Assembly: GCF_032854445.1 (NCBI RefSeq)
Contig: NC_088303.1
Coordinates: 16,687,501 to 16,751,500, forward strand
Direction: 5' to 3'
DNA length: 64,000 nt
DNA from: Liolophura sinensis
Taxonomy: Eukaryota > Mollusca > Polyplacophora > Chitonida > Chitonidae
Shown here: positions 22,591 to 36,994 of the stretch, one piece after another
How positions within the stretch are numbered: position 1 is the stretch's first letter
How the letters are laid out: every line of letters starts with the position of its first letter
The notes under the pieces: model-generated
Databases searched by the model: none
Seen by the model: only the letters and a program-made list of their open reading frames with translations
Told to the model about the DNA's origin: nothing
Made by a program: the position numbers and the translations under genes

Positions 22591-25500
22591 ACTCTGTTGG
22601 TATGAGGTTTTGCCACTGGAGTGCCCAGCTTGCATAGAAAACTATTTCTTGTTTGTACATTGAAACTCCCTTTGACTTCCTGACTGAATAATGCATGTAG
22701 CTTGCATTTTATGCCCTAATGATTTTATGGAAGAGTTTGTGGATGACACATTTCTGTTTTGACAATAGATTTTTGACATTTCATCCCCTGATCCCCTGGT
22801 CCTGACAGGTTGTGTAAGTGTGAAGGGTCGAGTGTAGGGCAAGCACAGGCCAGCCCTATTCTGCTACAGAATCAACAGATTTCTCAGTGTCACTCAACCC
22901 TAATGATGCATGATTGACATATGTTTGTTTTGCAGATTTCCTGAGGTGGACAGCCTTTTAAAAAAAAGGAGAAAGTTTTCACTGAATTTCCATACTGAGT
23001 CTGACATCACACAGTGACAGATGCTGTATAAAGATTTAATGTTCTTTATTTGCATATTGCTAGAGATTGGGTGCATTGATGTATCACTGAACAAACAGCC
23101 AATGACAGCTTTCTGTAAGCCTCAGATCAATTTTATTGGCTTAAGGTTTATGAATATGTATGCAGTGATATGAATATCGGTTTAAGGTTTTTAGAAATTG
23201 CCATAGTTATACTGTTTCTGAGCATTGGATAAAACTACCAGTTTGATATGCAAATTGGTAATACTAAAGTTCATTGTCTCATTCAGAATGTCTGTTAAAA
23301 ATTATGGTGCAAACTTTTCCCAGGTTGTGTGTACACATAGAGAGCAGAATTTGGAATCATGGTATCAGTTTATTTCACGCACTCTGGTTCCTCCAGCCAT
23401 AAACCAGCCACCATCCTACTTTCACACAAAGTAAAGACTTGGGCATGGCATTCATAAGGACCAATCAAATTAATATTTTAATCTTTTGAACTGAAGCTAA
23501 TTAGGCAAAACTTAACATTTTTCTATGTGACAATGTACCTACCTGTGTGCATTGTACATGTTTGAATAATTTGAAAATGTAAAGAAAAAAATAAAATGAA
23601 AAACAACCACAAAATACACATTGGGTACTGCACTGTACAGCCCAGAGATAACTTGGCATCCAGCGCACATAAAATCAAGCAAAGTTACAGCCGTTTTTGT
23701 CCTTATCGAAAATGATAGCAATCAACGCTGAATGCACAGTAAAAATTGTTCACAGGTTCAGGACTGACCCTGCACAGAGCTCATCCATTCTCTAGCAATT
23801 TTTGGAAAATGGCGTCATGTGATCAAGCATGTGGTCTGATTGGTAGATAAATAAAGTTGCATTGCGCAACGATAAGATATTATTGATGTGATGATACATG
23901 CACCTTTACAGCATGTGCGTCTCATTGTATCACGTCAAAGAGCAGCTCGACAATGTTTGAACTGCAACTGAAATACGCTTTATTTTTTTCTTTATTGCAT
24001 CGCATATATGCTGAAAAAAGTGATGTGCATTTGGCTTGCACTTTACTTGCATATTTTGTAAGGTTATTTCTGGGCTGTGCTACATATGTACACTGTACAT
24101 CGCATGGACAGCACATAACAAATGACATTTTTACAACACAAACAAGACAAAGTATGTGTATGTCTGAAGGCTGCAGTCAGTTACCTACATGTATACATAT
24201 ACAGTGTACAGGTATTAGAGTGAATAGAGAAGTTGTTTTGTGGAAGCTGCACTGAGCATATATGGCTGAAATGAAAACGAAATTTGTTCTGATGGAGCAG
24301 AAATTTCGGGGAATTTAGAGGGGAGGGGGTTGATGCAAAAATAGACTATTTTCAAGTGGCACTCGATGACATTTGTTATCAGCTAAACTCATTACAAGTG
24401 ATTCCGTCTGTCAGAGCTGAAGTTGAAAATTACTGACACATGTAGGCAGACAAATATTGTAATTATATAGACTTTAGTGCTTTTTGTGCTCATACTATAT
24501 GATTATTAGGTACTCAGGTGCTTAGTCATATCCGGGTATTTTAAATCACGGGGACAAAGTTATCTTTTTTCTTCCTTCTTCCAGTTGCCATTACATACAT
24601 GTACATGGTCCTAAATGAACAAATTTGGTAGAAATTGAATGAGGATGGGTGTGGTAAGTATCAGTAAGTGTTTGCCATATGTACGTTTCTTGTTTGGTGA
24701 TTTCCTTGATTCCCAAACACAGTCTTCATTCAGCACCCACCAAATACATGCATGGAAAATATCTTCTGAGAACAATAGTGTGATTCATTGAAAATTTCAG
24801 GAAGCATGATGACTACATTTCCAAGACTCTTTCAGTACTGTGGGTGAGATCAACACTATATTTGTCGGCTTTACAGTTTGGTCATAATTGATATTGTGTA
24901 CTTGTTCATGTGGGATAAATTATTGCACGTCAGCTTTCTAGTTCCATGATGCCTTTAGTATAACTGATCTGATGTCTGTCTCTGCAGACACCCCAGGGTT
25001 AGTTCATATCAGGTGATGTAGATGTTAAAAATGAGGGTATCAATTTGACTTCACACTTCTTGGCATCTCAGACATGGCTTCCAGGCCTTCCCTGTTTGTT
25101 CTGTGGAAACCAAATAACTAACATGATTCAAACCCCAAACAGGATGGCTGACAAATGGATGACTTTTGCCCCTCCAGAATCAAGAGAGGTTCGTTTTGTA
25201 AATCATTCTCTAAGGAGGTGTTGAGAGGCTGCTGATAGATAAGACTAGATAGGCTATAAGTTCTGGTCAGTGGTCAGCTGGGTCAGTGGTCAGCTGGGTC
25301 AGTGACTTGGCTTCAGTTTGCCTGCTTCATCTGGCTAGGACTGATCACCTTTCATGTTTAGTGGCACAGATCAAATTGATTTACCAGGGAAGATTGTAGC
25401 TTAACTTTTAGATGGGATGCTAAAAGGAAAGAAGGAAAGGGGTCTGGGGTCCTGAAGGGGAGGCCTTTAATTAAAACAAGGTTGACATCAAGCATAAGTT

Positions 25501-28500
25501 TGTAAGGCAAAGATTTAGATGAGATACACCTGGAAATAGTTATTGGGTTATCCAGGTGACTTTGTATTAACTCCTTGTATCATTTCCTATTGGGACACCA
25601 TAAATTTTGTTCATTTAAAACCAGGTAGAAAAAATAGTGTATTTTGTACATAAATGCAAGGACGGTAAATCAGTAGCCAAATTTGGTACATGCTAGTACA
25701 TACAAATTGTAGTAAACCAAAATATGTGTCCTGGTTGCTCTTTGATTGCAACTGCTCGTATACCCAAATGACAATCTTAACACAAAATAAAAATTAGACA
25801 CAATATGAAACTGAGCACCAGAGACACTTTGTGTTACCTACACATGTAAAAACATGTACATGTTTCACATGTATGAAAACATTAGGGTAAAGACTTGACG
25901 TTATTCCAGCATATCTGTATATTGGTTTCCCGATGCATTTTGTGCTGGGTGGAAGTGGGTTTGCTGACTTAAACAAACTGTAAAATATACCATGTAATTG
26001 ATCTGATCCTATGGTTTCTGTCATGAGAAAATTCAATTCTTTACTAAGAAGAATCCTTTAAAGGATTCTAAAAATTGGCGTTTAGCCTTAGTCAGTGTAG
26101 CATAACACAACCGAGGTTTGAATAGCTGTAAGAGTTTGTTACATGCATGAAGACGTTCATGATGGCTGCTTGAAGGCAGGAATTTTGCCTTGTTGTTTCA
26201 GTTATACAGGAAAGTAAACCTGGTGTGGTGAAAGTTGACTAACAAGATGCTCATTTAGGCCAGTGTGGGTACTGTGGGAGTAATGGAACCCTATAAAAAA
26301 AAAACACAGCCAAATTGTTTTTTCCTTTGGTAGTAACATGTACATTGTGTAAACGAACCTAGTTTGTGTGTTACATACCTATAATATAGCCTTATAGCCT
26401 GCCTGCCTCTATTACTCTGACTCCCTCACCATTCTGATACATTTATTGTATGATTACTCAAGTCTGGCACAGCTATAAGGTCCGCATGTGTGAGCCATCT
26501 GTGTTCAGTTCAACGCATGCCACTTTATTACATGGTTGTATCCCATTATGATAGGTGGATGCTGAAGGCAAACTGTACCAAGAGATTCACTGGTTTAAAT
26601 TCTGGGTCATTACTTATATATCCCGTTAGTACCTGTATATAGAATTGGCCTGGTCTACCTGAGTAACGAGGGCCTAGTATATTGTAACAGTCCTAGAGAG
26701 GTGCAGTGTTACTTACTTCATTCTGTAAAAGTGTAAGTAATAAGTGACTTTACTGTGAACAAATAAATCAACAGCAGTGTAGTTCTTTTATTATTAATAA
26801 TTAATTCATGTACATAGTTTCATTGTGAATAAATGAGTTAAGGAGGAGACCTCCTTTAAATAAAGCATGAAACATCCTGAACACAAGTTCATACAGATTC
26901 CTAATCCATAGAAGACTTTGAAGATTTATTTTTTACCATTGTAGGCGACACCTATTTTATTTTGTGTTGACAACAAATAATCTAAAAATGGATGAGTTCC
27001 CTGTTTTCTTTATTTTTTTTTTTTTTTTTTTTTCAAGGCTTTCCGATGAGGAACAATTGTTGAAAAAGTACACATTTCCAGCAAATTAGATGATATTTCA
27101 GTTTAATTTTTATTTTATAACCTCTTGTAGGTTTGAAAACCTACAGGAACCTTCACCACATTGAGCAAAAATTGATGTGGCCTTAATAGTGAGTAAAATA
27201 CAATAAAAATATTGAGACTCTGTGTTTTCTTTTATGGTGTACTGCAGAAACTCAGTCTTCATTCGCATTTTTTATTCACTGCAGAAAAAAAAAATGTAAA
27301 TAAATTAGTAGTGTCCTTCTTTACACTGTTGGTAGACTTTCTCTCAGTGACAGTATTTTTAATGCTGGCTCAACCGCAGCTATTCATCTGTGCACATCAG
27401 AATAGCAATACTATAATGATGCGCACTGAGAAGTTAGCATGATGAATCTTGCTGGCCAGTCAAACAGACCCTTTGCAAAGTTGAAGTTTGTCGCCCCCAA
27501 ATACAAGACCCGCTAGAAGGTTGTGCCTCCATAGGAGCCGAATCAATGCTTTCTAGGATTGTGCTTGATCACCCTACTTTTTCTCGTCTGTCTGCGCTAA
27601 CAGAAGGATTCTACTCAGCTTAATTTGAAGACAAGATAAAAAAAAAAAATTTGATGCTTCCTGCAGTCTATTGACATTAAAAAAAAAACCCACACCACCT
27701 GAGCATGTTGTATCCAGTAATTTGATACATGATGAATTATGCTTTTGTAACAGCAGTCATCTCCCATGTTCCCAAAGAAACCTGATTGATTTCAGAGATA
27801 CTGGCACTACTGGAAAAGTGGACCGTGGTTTTATCATTTTGGTTGATTGCATTTGGCCTAAAAACTCCTCCTTGAAAACGGATTCCAGTGTCATTTAGGG
27901 AATTCTAGAAAACCAAATGTAGTTTGGCCTGAAGCAAATTCAGGCATGTCAGAAGTGATATATTTTCTTTATTAATCTTTGAGGATTTTATGCTGTAGAT
28001 GTTTGTTGGGTTTTTTTGGAATGTGCATTGTTTTGGTGGATAAGGAGGTAGTCTTAAGAATCTAAAAAGGGGTTGGTACTGTTTTGTCATTTGATTGTCC
28101 ATTAAGTTGTTCATAACATTGGAAGGCTTTTCTGTCAGCAATTACTGTCACAATTTTAGGCCAATCATGCAGAAATGTAGTATTCATGAATTAAATTGAG
28201 GTTTTAAACTATGTGTAATTAACTTGCGGAATGGGATCATTTGTGTAATGTTATAAAGTTTGCAATTTGTCTGTCAAATATGTTTTGATAAATGTGAACG
28301 TAATTACATTCAGCTTATTCTCTCATTTATGTTCTACATCAGATTTCCATTATGTTACATAGTTTTTAAAAGAAAGATCAAAGGACTATGATCAGACATG
28401 TTTTGGGTTGTAAAAAAGGGGGCGTATTATCAAGTGATAAAATGTTTTCTGATCAAACTGTGCATTCTGTGCAAATCAGAGAAAAGATGTTTTTGGCATT

Positions 28501-29068
28501 GCAAGGTGAAACACTGCAAGAGAATTTTTTTGTAAGATATTTTTCACAACAAATCTGAGATTATTGTTGTTCAGTTTTCAAGAATACCCTGACAAAGAAT
28601 TTCTTTTGTATTCATTGGTGTTTTAACGCTCTCTGTTGACATTTTATGGCATTTCAATTTACAGTTCCATGATTTGAAAAGTAAAACACTATCAATGTTA
28701 TGAAGATGTGTAAGATAAATGAAGCATTTAGTTTAAGTACTAAAAATTAGCAAAAAATATAATGCCAGATGCTCCAAAAGATATTTATGTACATTTGTGT
28801 GTAAATAACATACTGTCATGTACACATTGGATTAAATAGTTATATGTTGGTGAGAGAGGATTCATTGGGACGGCTGATACATTGCTGGCCACCAGGAATC
28901 TGCTACATTTACAGTTCACCTGGGAGTCATAGAGAGTACTATCTTCTGCAGATTGAGGTAATGATGACCAGGTGTTGGAGTAAGGAAAATAACCAACACT
29001 AAGCGTGTTTATACAAATAGCTACGTGTACTCTGACATTTTGTCTGTAAGTAATAGCGGTAACACGCT
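22591..29068. other. Large spacer or intron segment
   Basis: No exon is supported. It holds a 16-bp tandem repeat (GGTCAGTGGTCAGCTG, 2.6 copies, 25265-25306) and a perfect 20-base palindrome, AGAATCCTTTAAAGGATTCT, at 26050-26069. A T21 run lies at 27013-27033, with several A9-A10 runs near 27640-27690. Frames such as 23953-24255 and 27671-27898 have no protein-family character. Confidence 0.45.
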
Positions 29069-30085
29069 ATAAGATACCTGTAAGCATATGTCACCCATCA
29101 CAACATACCTGTCATGTGCAGATACCAGGGAAGCATATGTCACCCATCATAGCGTACGTGTTGTGATACCTAAGAGAGTGTATATACCTGTGAGCATATG
29201 TCACCCATCACAAAGTGCCTGTTGTGTGTGATACCTGTGAGCTTATGTCACCCATCACAATGTACCTGTTGTATGTGATACCTGAGAACTTATGTCACCC
29301 ATCACTATGTACCTGTTGTGTGTGATACCTGTGAGCATGTCACCCATCACAAAGTGCCTGTTGTGTGTGATACCTGTGAGCTTATGTCACCAATCACAAT
29401 GTACCTGTTGTGTGTGATACCTGTGAGCTTATGTCACCAATCACAATGTACCTGTTGTATGTGATACCTGAGAGAGTTGTATGTATTTATGTTATCAATT
29501 ACAGCATACCTGTTGTGTAAGATACCAGTGACAAATCACACTGTACCTGTTGTGTGTGATACCTGCGAGAGTATATATATTTATGTTACTGATCACAACG
29601 TATCTTACCTGTGAGCATGTCACCCATCACAATGTACCTATTGTATGTGATACCTGTGAGCACATGTCACCTTTCAGTGTACCTGTTGTGTGTGATACCT
29701 GTGAGCACATATCACCCATCACTATGTACCTGTTGTATGTTATACCTGTGAGCACATGTCACCTTTCAGTGTACCTGTTGTGTGTGATACCTGTGAGCAT
29801 ATGTCACCCATCACTATGTACCTGTTGTGTGTGATACCTGTGAGCATATGTCACCCATCACAATGTACCTGTTGTGTGTGATACCTGTGAGCATGTCGCC
29901 CATCACAATGTTCCTGTTGTGTGTGATACCTGTGAGCATATGTCACCCATCACTATGTACCTGTTGTGTGTGATACCTGTGAGCATGTCGCCCATCACAA
30001 TGTTCCTGTTGTGTGTGATACCTGTGAGCAAATGTCACCCATCACAATGTACCTGTAAGCATATGTCACATATCACAATATACTA
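29069..30085. repeat. 1-kb minisatellite, about 21 units of 45-47 bp
   Basis: The unit contains GTCACCCATCACAATGTACC, TGTTGTGTGTGATACC and TGTGAGCATAT. Units of 47 bases and a 45-base form (GAGCATGTC, lacking one AT) are mixed. To the right of about 29650 pairs of variant units recur (CTTTCAGTGTACC with CATCACTATGTACC; GTCGCCC with GTCACCC), showing growth by two-unit steps. Units 8-10 are disrupted by insertions of TATATATTTAT-like sequence. Confidence 0.96.
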
Positions 30086-33000
30086 GTTATGTATTGAATG
30101 GTATAATGAGTTTCTATTTAAACATCAATGTGGAAGGTAAGTTCTTTCAGCATACAAAACTGGAGATGATGCAACATTAGCTGTAATTGAATGACTATTT
30201 GCATAATTCTCCCCATAAAAAGATGACATTTCATTAGACTGTAGGCCTTCAAAATATTGAAGTAAACATGCACTGATGAAGCACACAGCTAAGCTTAAAA
30301 GTAACAGTGTGAACTAATACTTTGATGTTTTGCGCCCTTACATGCAGCAGGCTGTGGCTAAATTCATTTTTGCTGTTTATGTGTACAAGTTTATGTATGT
30401 GCATATTTTATTTGTGTGTAAAACTTCAGATCTTGTGGCCATCAGCATTGGTAAGCTTGTATACGCTTGCAGCCATTCTTTGTGGCCTTGTTAACATTAG
30501 ACTGATAATAGTGGGATTGATATGGGCTATTGGGCTGTGTGGCTGTACATAACCCACACATTCCTTGTCCGCATCCAGGCTAAGATAATTCTCCCCAGTG
30601 GGGGGACATGTATGGATAGATATTAACCCTGCTCCCTGTCTGGGGCTTTTTGATCCAGGCTCTTGAGAGGACTAATCTAATTCTCCCCCACCCCAGGGGC
30701 CTTGTAAGGCTTCACCTTGCCAGTGTCTGATAGCCAGCATATGTTTACCCCCATATCTTGCCCATGCTTTCTCTATGTTCCACTCTGCTATGAACTCGCC
30801 TATGATACAGTACATGACAGTCTGCACCTAAGCCAGAGTAATATATTGCCTGAAAGCTTAAACCTGCACAGCATTAACACCAGATTTACTTAGAAGATGC
30901 CAATTTACATGTAATTTTATGTAATTTTACCCGAGTATGTATTAAGTAAAAAAAGCCTTTTTAATTGCCACATATACAGAGTTTTGTGTATCATTTTTGT
31001 GGATTCCAGTTTCTGCAGACCTTTGAATGTATAGGAATCAGTTATGATTTTAGTTAAACAATTTGATTCTCTAAAACATGTATGTAATTTGCCTATATGA
31101 ATATCAGAAATTACTATTGAACGGCATCATTAGTTGATTACTGACTGCAGAGACATGTAACTGACCGGTCATTTGCATTTTGGTTACACATGGCGAAATT
31201 GTGTACTTCATTTTATAGATTCGGGTAAAAATTTTACACATTTTAATTTCCATTGGTTACTATTATTAATTTAGAATACCGGAAATGATAACGTGCCGCA
31301 AATTATGAGCCTTGTCTGTGCACTTGTTACCATCCAGAAGTGGTTATTATGTACCTAAAGGTTATAAAGCTTGTCAAACTATGATGTTTTCAAACTGTAG
31401 AATCCATTTATCGCTATACATACATGTTGTACAGGTGCAGGTCTGATATTTAGAGAAAGACAGTAATAAGAGCTATTTTTGGTAAATGCAGAACATTTGA
31501 TTTGATTTGTGAATATGGATTCTTTGCCAAAAATCTCTGGTGTAGCCTCTTTAACTCTACCTTGCCACAAAGAAACCATTACATGTCAGAAAGGGATGTA
31601 ACTCTGCTGTTTTAAATCAGAAGCTTCGTTTTAGATGTAGCCTCTAGCTCCCTGCCAGTACGAACATATCAGCTGCCATGGGTGTAAGTGCAAGAAATAA
31701 ATCAATTATCTTTGTGACTTTATCTTCATTTGTAGCAAATTGGTCCATGTTTTTTCTGTAACCTAATGCTAATTCCATCATCCAGTTTTGCCCTTAAGCA
31801 AGCCAGTGTCGTTAAATCTGATAGCTCCCCAAAACTGCAGGCAATTTTGCAGGAAGAATAGAAAAAAAATTTCTGTGTAAATTGATAAATAAAACACGTG
31901 CACCTCTTTCAGAATATTAAATTATGAATTAATACAACACAGGAGAATCGCAAATTAATTTAATGGAATTCTTTGTTCTGCGCTGTCTTAGAGTCTGACA
32001 TTTGGTAGTACTCGAGAGCCAAGAAGTGTCCTATTTCGCATCAAATCAAATGTTGCCTATGTCATAATATCTCCCCTGTAATATCACCTCATAATGCACT
32101 GGGATGTAAGATGTCGTATCTAATCTACTTCCTGCCGCAAAGGGTACTCCCCCAGGCCTGTTAGATAAAGCCAAAATTACATGGAATACTGGACTGTTGC
32201 AATTTTGCAAATATCAGACTGTAAATAAGACCGCATTCATTTTTTCTATTTTTTTTCCACGGCGCAGGAAGTGAAAATTATAATAGATATGATCGAAAGT
32301 ACAGTGATGGAATACATATGTACAGGGTACATGCATTGCTGTGGCTTCATCGGACATTCTGAAACAACATTCATTCCAAGTCATAAACATTTTATCTGGT
32401 GGTAATAATCATTAGTGTGATTGTTCTAACTTTTCCCTGTTGCCTCGGGGGAGTTTGGTTGAGTGTGTAATTATTGACCGATAACATTTGTTTGTGTCGC
32501 TCCTAGCCGGGCTGTGCCTCACACACTTTTAGCTGTTAGCAGATCTCATCGCTTTTTGCATCTGAAACATCTCCAACATTTGCATCATAGATTGACAGTA
32601 TATGTTGTCTCACAGCTCACTGCTCATCAAATCTTATTCCAGAATCATCTGTAGTTTCTTGTTCAGTCAGGAACTTTTATTTCCATCAAAAATACAATCT
32701 TAAGTTGAGCCCCTTTTGTTGATGTGTGTCGCACATGTGTCACACTTTTTTGTTTGTACCTTGTACATGTAGTTGGTACATTTTTCTGCAGTAAAGAATC
32801 AATGTACAAATTTAAAACTCCCTTGAGCAGAACATTTTAACTGTGGCTTTGTTTGAATTTTTGACTTCAAATCCAACATGTTCAGATGTTGGATAAAAGT
32901 GGCCCAATCAGCCTGACTACTCTTACTCTGACAGACTGGTCGCTTCCTGAAACCCATCAGGCCAGCTGACCATAAGATGAACCTCTCTGTTAGCAGTCAT

Positions 33001-35993
33001 CCACCAGGAAATCCTTGTGTTTTCTTAACCTCTGAATTATTTACCCAGAGATTGATAAAGTGGTGAAGAGCACTGTAAGGGAAGGGCTAGTGTAGACATG
33101 GTACAGTTAACACTAGTGAAGACTTTACCTGAACTCTCCCAGAGAGTGGTAGGATCTATCTGTCTGACAGACTGAACCAGCCAGTCAGCTGTCCAAGCTG
33201 GCAGTGCTGTAGCCCCTTTTAGTCTGACCAACACTGCCTACTCCTTCGCTTCTCTTCGAGTTGGTTGGTCAGTTAAAATGTTTCCATTAGAGTTCCTGCA
33301 AAAGCTTTGGTCGTGGTATTTACATATGTCTGGCAAGAGATGTGAGAAAACATTGGAGATTGTTCCTGCATATTCCCTGGTTGTGGTAGTTTGTGTTGCT
33401 ATGAGTTCTTTCCACTAATTTCAGGAAGTTTTATTCTGCCATTGTTCTGCCCGTGGATGGAAAGTTTCATATTCTACCTGTCCATCTACAGTAAAAATTA
33501 GTTAAATGACTTTAAATTCAGCTGTGGATGGTGATATATTATCCATGTGCTTTTTATTTGTATTTTGTTGTTTTTTTTTTTTGGTTTTTTGGAGTGGAAG
33601 GGTGCAAGAGGGGGAAAGGTGCTCAGAAAAACATGTTAAATGATGAGAGGTTATCATTATGGGTTTTATTGTGTACGTGTAGTTAATGTCCATAACTAAC
33701 TTCTACATGTTTTAGAGCAAGATATTCCAAAACTCAAATGTCCCAGTATTGCGCATGAACTACCATCTTCTGGAACCTTGAGTATGATTGAGCAGAGCAT
33801 CAGATCTGTATTACTTGGGTGGAGAAGATGGTGAACTGCAGTTCTAAATGCTAAGTATTCTCACTGACAAAGGCTTCCAAAGCACTATATGAAAAGCTGT
33901 TTATGTGCGTTCTGTGCATTAATCTGATTGCTATCTAGCATATGACACCTATCAAATAAATGCACATTTAAAGGACATAATTAAACATTTATGTTCACAA
34001 GCCTTTCCATATTTTCCAGTATGATCTGTGATGTCATTATCCATTCACTACATAAAACATGTACATGTCTTAACTTTTGAGCATGCAAGAAAGTAAAATA
34101 ACGTTAAGACAGGAAAAAAATGAAAAAATACATTTATTTCCTCACAGATACTGAAGCGGTGTGGCAGCTGTTCATTACTGGGTATTCACTAGGGCCATTA
34201 TTATAGAGACAAACAGCAATTAAGGCAACCATAAAGATACATGTGTCTCTAAATTGTTATCAGTCAGCTGAGATCAGTGAATAGATATGTCTTTTGCAGG
34301 ACTTTTTGTTTGATATATGGTCCATTTGTTTGGGTTTTTTGTTTCTGTTTTTATTTGAGGGGAGAGAGGGAGAAGTGTGTGTTATCTTGCGGAAACTTTG
34401 CTCATACTGAAAGCCTTTATTGATAATACGCAAGGTTGTCATGGGGTCCTTTGTTATATTGGGATTTAAATTGCTGTTAAACACCACATAAATCATATCT
34501 TTTACAGATACATCAATATCTTTATGCTCATACTACTACCTTTATATGACCTCTATATAAAAGGTATGACTTGTACTCTTTTGTCAAAATACTTAAAAGC
34601 TTTAACTTTTGAAGGTTTGCTAGTATAATTAATAATGGAGAAAAATGTACTTTGAAAGCTTGTAAATATATTTATTGTCCTTCAGTCACGATGTGAAAAT
34701 GCACTTTCAAAGGTAAATAAAGATCTTAAAAATGATACTGATGATGCCAACACTCGAGTTTTTCTCAAAAGCAATTAATCAGACGTGACAAAAAACTAAT
34801 AAGTTCCACAATAAGGTGGATCAATCATTCAGAATCAAGGAAATGTGTTATTTTAAAAATGCTGTAAGAGTATGTTACTAGAGTACTGAACCCAAGCAGT
34901 AGCACTAATTTTGTCACTAGTTGTACTGTTTTGGGTGGCTTTCACCTCTCAAACACACAGGGAAACCAACAAATAGCTTGTTTACATATCCACATATTTA
35001 ATTTGTTAAACAGACAAATGTACATTCCTCTCTCTTTGTAGTAAAGAGCACATGTATTTCTTTTGTTGTTGTAGAATGTTGATGGGAGAAGTTTTACATC
35101 TGTGGACCATTGTATCTCTGGAGACTTCATTCAGAATAATAAAACAGTATAGAAACAGGTGAGTCTTTTGCTAATTTGGAAATTACACTTATTGAACGCT
35201 TGGCACGACTATTGCTGGTTTTGGTGCTGTACATTATTATAATTATTGTCATTGACAGAATTATTGTTTGTTTTAATATGCACAGTGTATGTTGTCTCAC
35301 AGGATCAGTCTGTTTAGTAAGGCACTCTAAAATATCAGGCAGGATCAGTATTTGTATGAGCACTGTGCTTTATGATAGAGTTGCAGAATTGTTGCTGGTT
35401 CAGGCATTGTGCATAACCCTACATCTAGAATGGATACGGGTGAAATGACTATTGGTATTAGTAAGGGCTGTGTATTGAAGTTGCTAGCAGGTTTATGGCT
35501 TGTCTGAGTGGTATGCAGTCACAACACAGATTGCCTTATGTCTTTGAAACATGCAAACGTTGTTTGACAACTTACTTTACTCGATGTGTGGCTATCATCA
35601 AAGTCAAACCGTGTTAATTTCCCGATCTTCAGATGATCGTGTCTATATCAGATTCTAGCTTAAATGAAAACTTTGTTGACAAAGAACAGGGCAAATGGTA
35701 TGCTAAGACCAGATCATATCCTGCTCAGTGGCCATTATTTGTTGAAGAAACTCCAAAGAAAGTTGTGGTATTTTGGCAGAAGTTTCCAGGCTGATCAGCT
35801 GTAATGGCCGATGGAATGAGATGTCTGCCAGTATTCCACTCATACAGCTGCTTGTCTGGATAATGCCGACAGCTCTACCCCACCATCTGCCTAAAAGAAA
35901 CCGCTTCCGTTAAAACTTTTGGGCACATATAGACCAGAAAATGTGTTGAGCAACTTGTACTTGATTACTTTAAAAGATGTTAGGAAACAAGCT
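30086..35993. other. Large spacer or intron segment
   Basis: No gene, SINE or array was recognised over almost 6 kb. Runs of T near 33570 and short frames (30322-30552, 33037-33234, 34260-34496) are the only features and none is convincing. Confidence 0.4.
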
Positions 35994-36284
35994 TCAATTC
36001 TTTGGGGGGCCTCCATGGCTCAGTCGGTTAGCACGCTAGCGCAGTGTAATGACCCAGGAGCCTTTCACCAATGTGGTCGCTGTGAGTTCAAGTCCAGCTC
36101 ATGCTGGCTTCCACTCCGGCCGTAAGTGGGAAGGTCTGCCAGCAACCTGCGGATGGTTGTGGGTTTCCCCCGGGCTGTGCCCGGTTTTCACCCACCATAA
36201 TGCTGGCCGCCATCGCATAAGTGAAATATTCTTGAGTATGGCGTAAAACACCAATCAAATAAATAAATAAAATCAATTCTTTGG
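35994..36284 (+). mobile_element. SINE family A, full length, perfect 12-bp target duplication
   Basis: The body is 36006-36272, flanked by TCAATTCTTTGG at 35994-36005 and 36273-36284. The tRNA-derived head carries an A box TGGCTCAGTCGG (36016-36027) and a B box GAGTTCAAGTCC (36084-36095), the internal RNA polymerase III promoter. A family-specific centre (CCAGCAACCTGCGGATGG, CCCGGGCTGTGCCCGG) follows. The conserved end (AGTGAAATATTCTTGAGTAT, AAAACACCAATC) and the AAATAAATAAAA tail complete it. This is the best reference copy in the window and a rather recent insertion. Confidence 0.95.
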
Positions 36285-36994
36285 TGGAAACCACATGTAA
36301 GTTTATCTGAGTAAGTGTAAATTTGAAAAAGGGAAGATTCAGTTTTTGTGTCTTCATAGGTGTGTCACCTTATATTAGTTTAGCTACCGGTACCTTAAAT
36401 TACCTTTTTGAGTTACATCCTATTAATGTGAAATTGTATTGAAGAGTTGCACAGGCATCCATCCAGGTGTGAGATCTACACTATCTCACCATAATGTGAT
36501 TATCTGTCCAAGTGTACTGAGGTGTCCAGTTGAATTGTAAGCTTCACACGGTTCATCCGTCAGTATGCACTATGTATCAGTAGTCCGTTTATAGTGTAGA
36601 TTTGCACAGGTGTATGGTCAGTTCCATACAGTTCATCCATCATGTGTTACTTCCACACCTGAGTCTTACCTCAGTGAAATGTGTGTATATGCCACCAATA
36701 CCGGCATCGTTTCCACATGACTAATGTTCAGAGTGGATCTCTATCAGGGATATCAGGAACAAAGCTGATAACATATTACCACTGAGATCAGAGTGTATAA
36801 ATATTGCCTTCTCATATCTATAAAGACACGTGTTTTCTGTTCTGTTCTGACAGGCTGCCTGTTTATGTTCTGCCTGGGTAAAGGTTTCCAATCTCTCTAT
36901 CTTCCACCCCTACCCTCATTTCTCTCTCTCTTTCTAAGACCAGGTGATATCTGCAGGCTGTAGACCTGAGCCAAGACTCCCTGTGGAACTATAG
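36285..36994. other. Spacer, nothing recognised
   Basis: Repeated phrases such as TTCATCCGTCAGTATGCACT and TTCATCCATCATGTG hint at an old short duplication. No exon was seen. Confidence 0.35.

Noticed and set aside
29550-30086. Cysteine-containing periodic frames (CDTCEH repeats) resembling zinc-binding repeats
   Set aside because: They arise from the 45-47 bp minisatellite; unit length is not in frame over the array and no zinc-finger spacing is preserved.
36016-36095. Possible tRNA gene (A and B box at tRNA spacing)
   Set aside because: The sequence does not fold into a tRNA with an anticodon and continues into a SINE body; only the promoter boxes are tRNA-like.
35919-36246. Frames with LAQCNDPGAFHQCG-like sequence, also at 38706 and 62474
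   Set aside because: They are translations of the same SINE in several copies, not related proteins.
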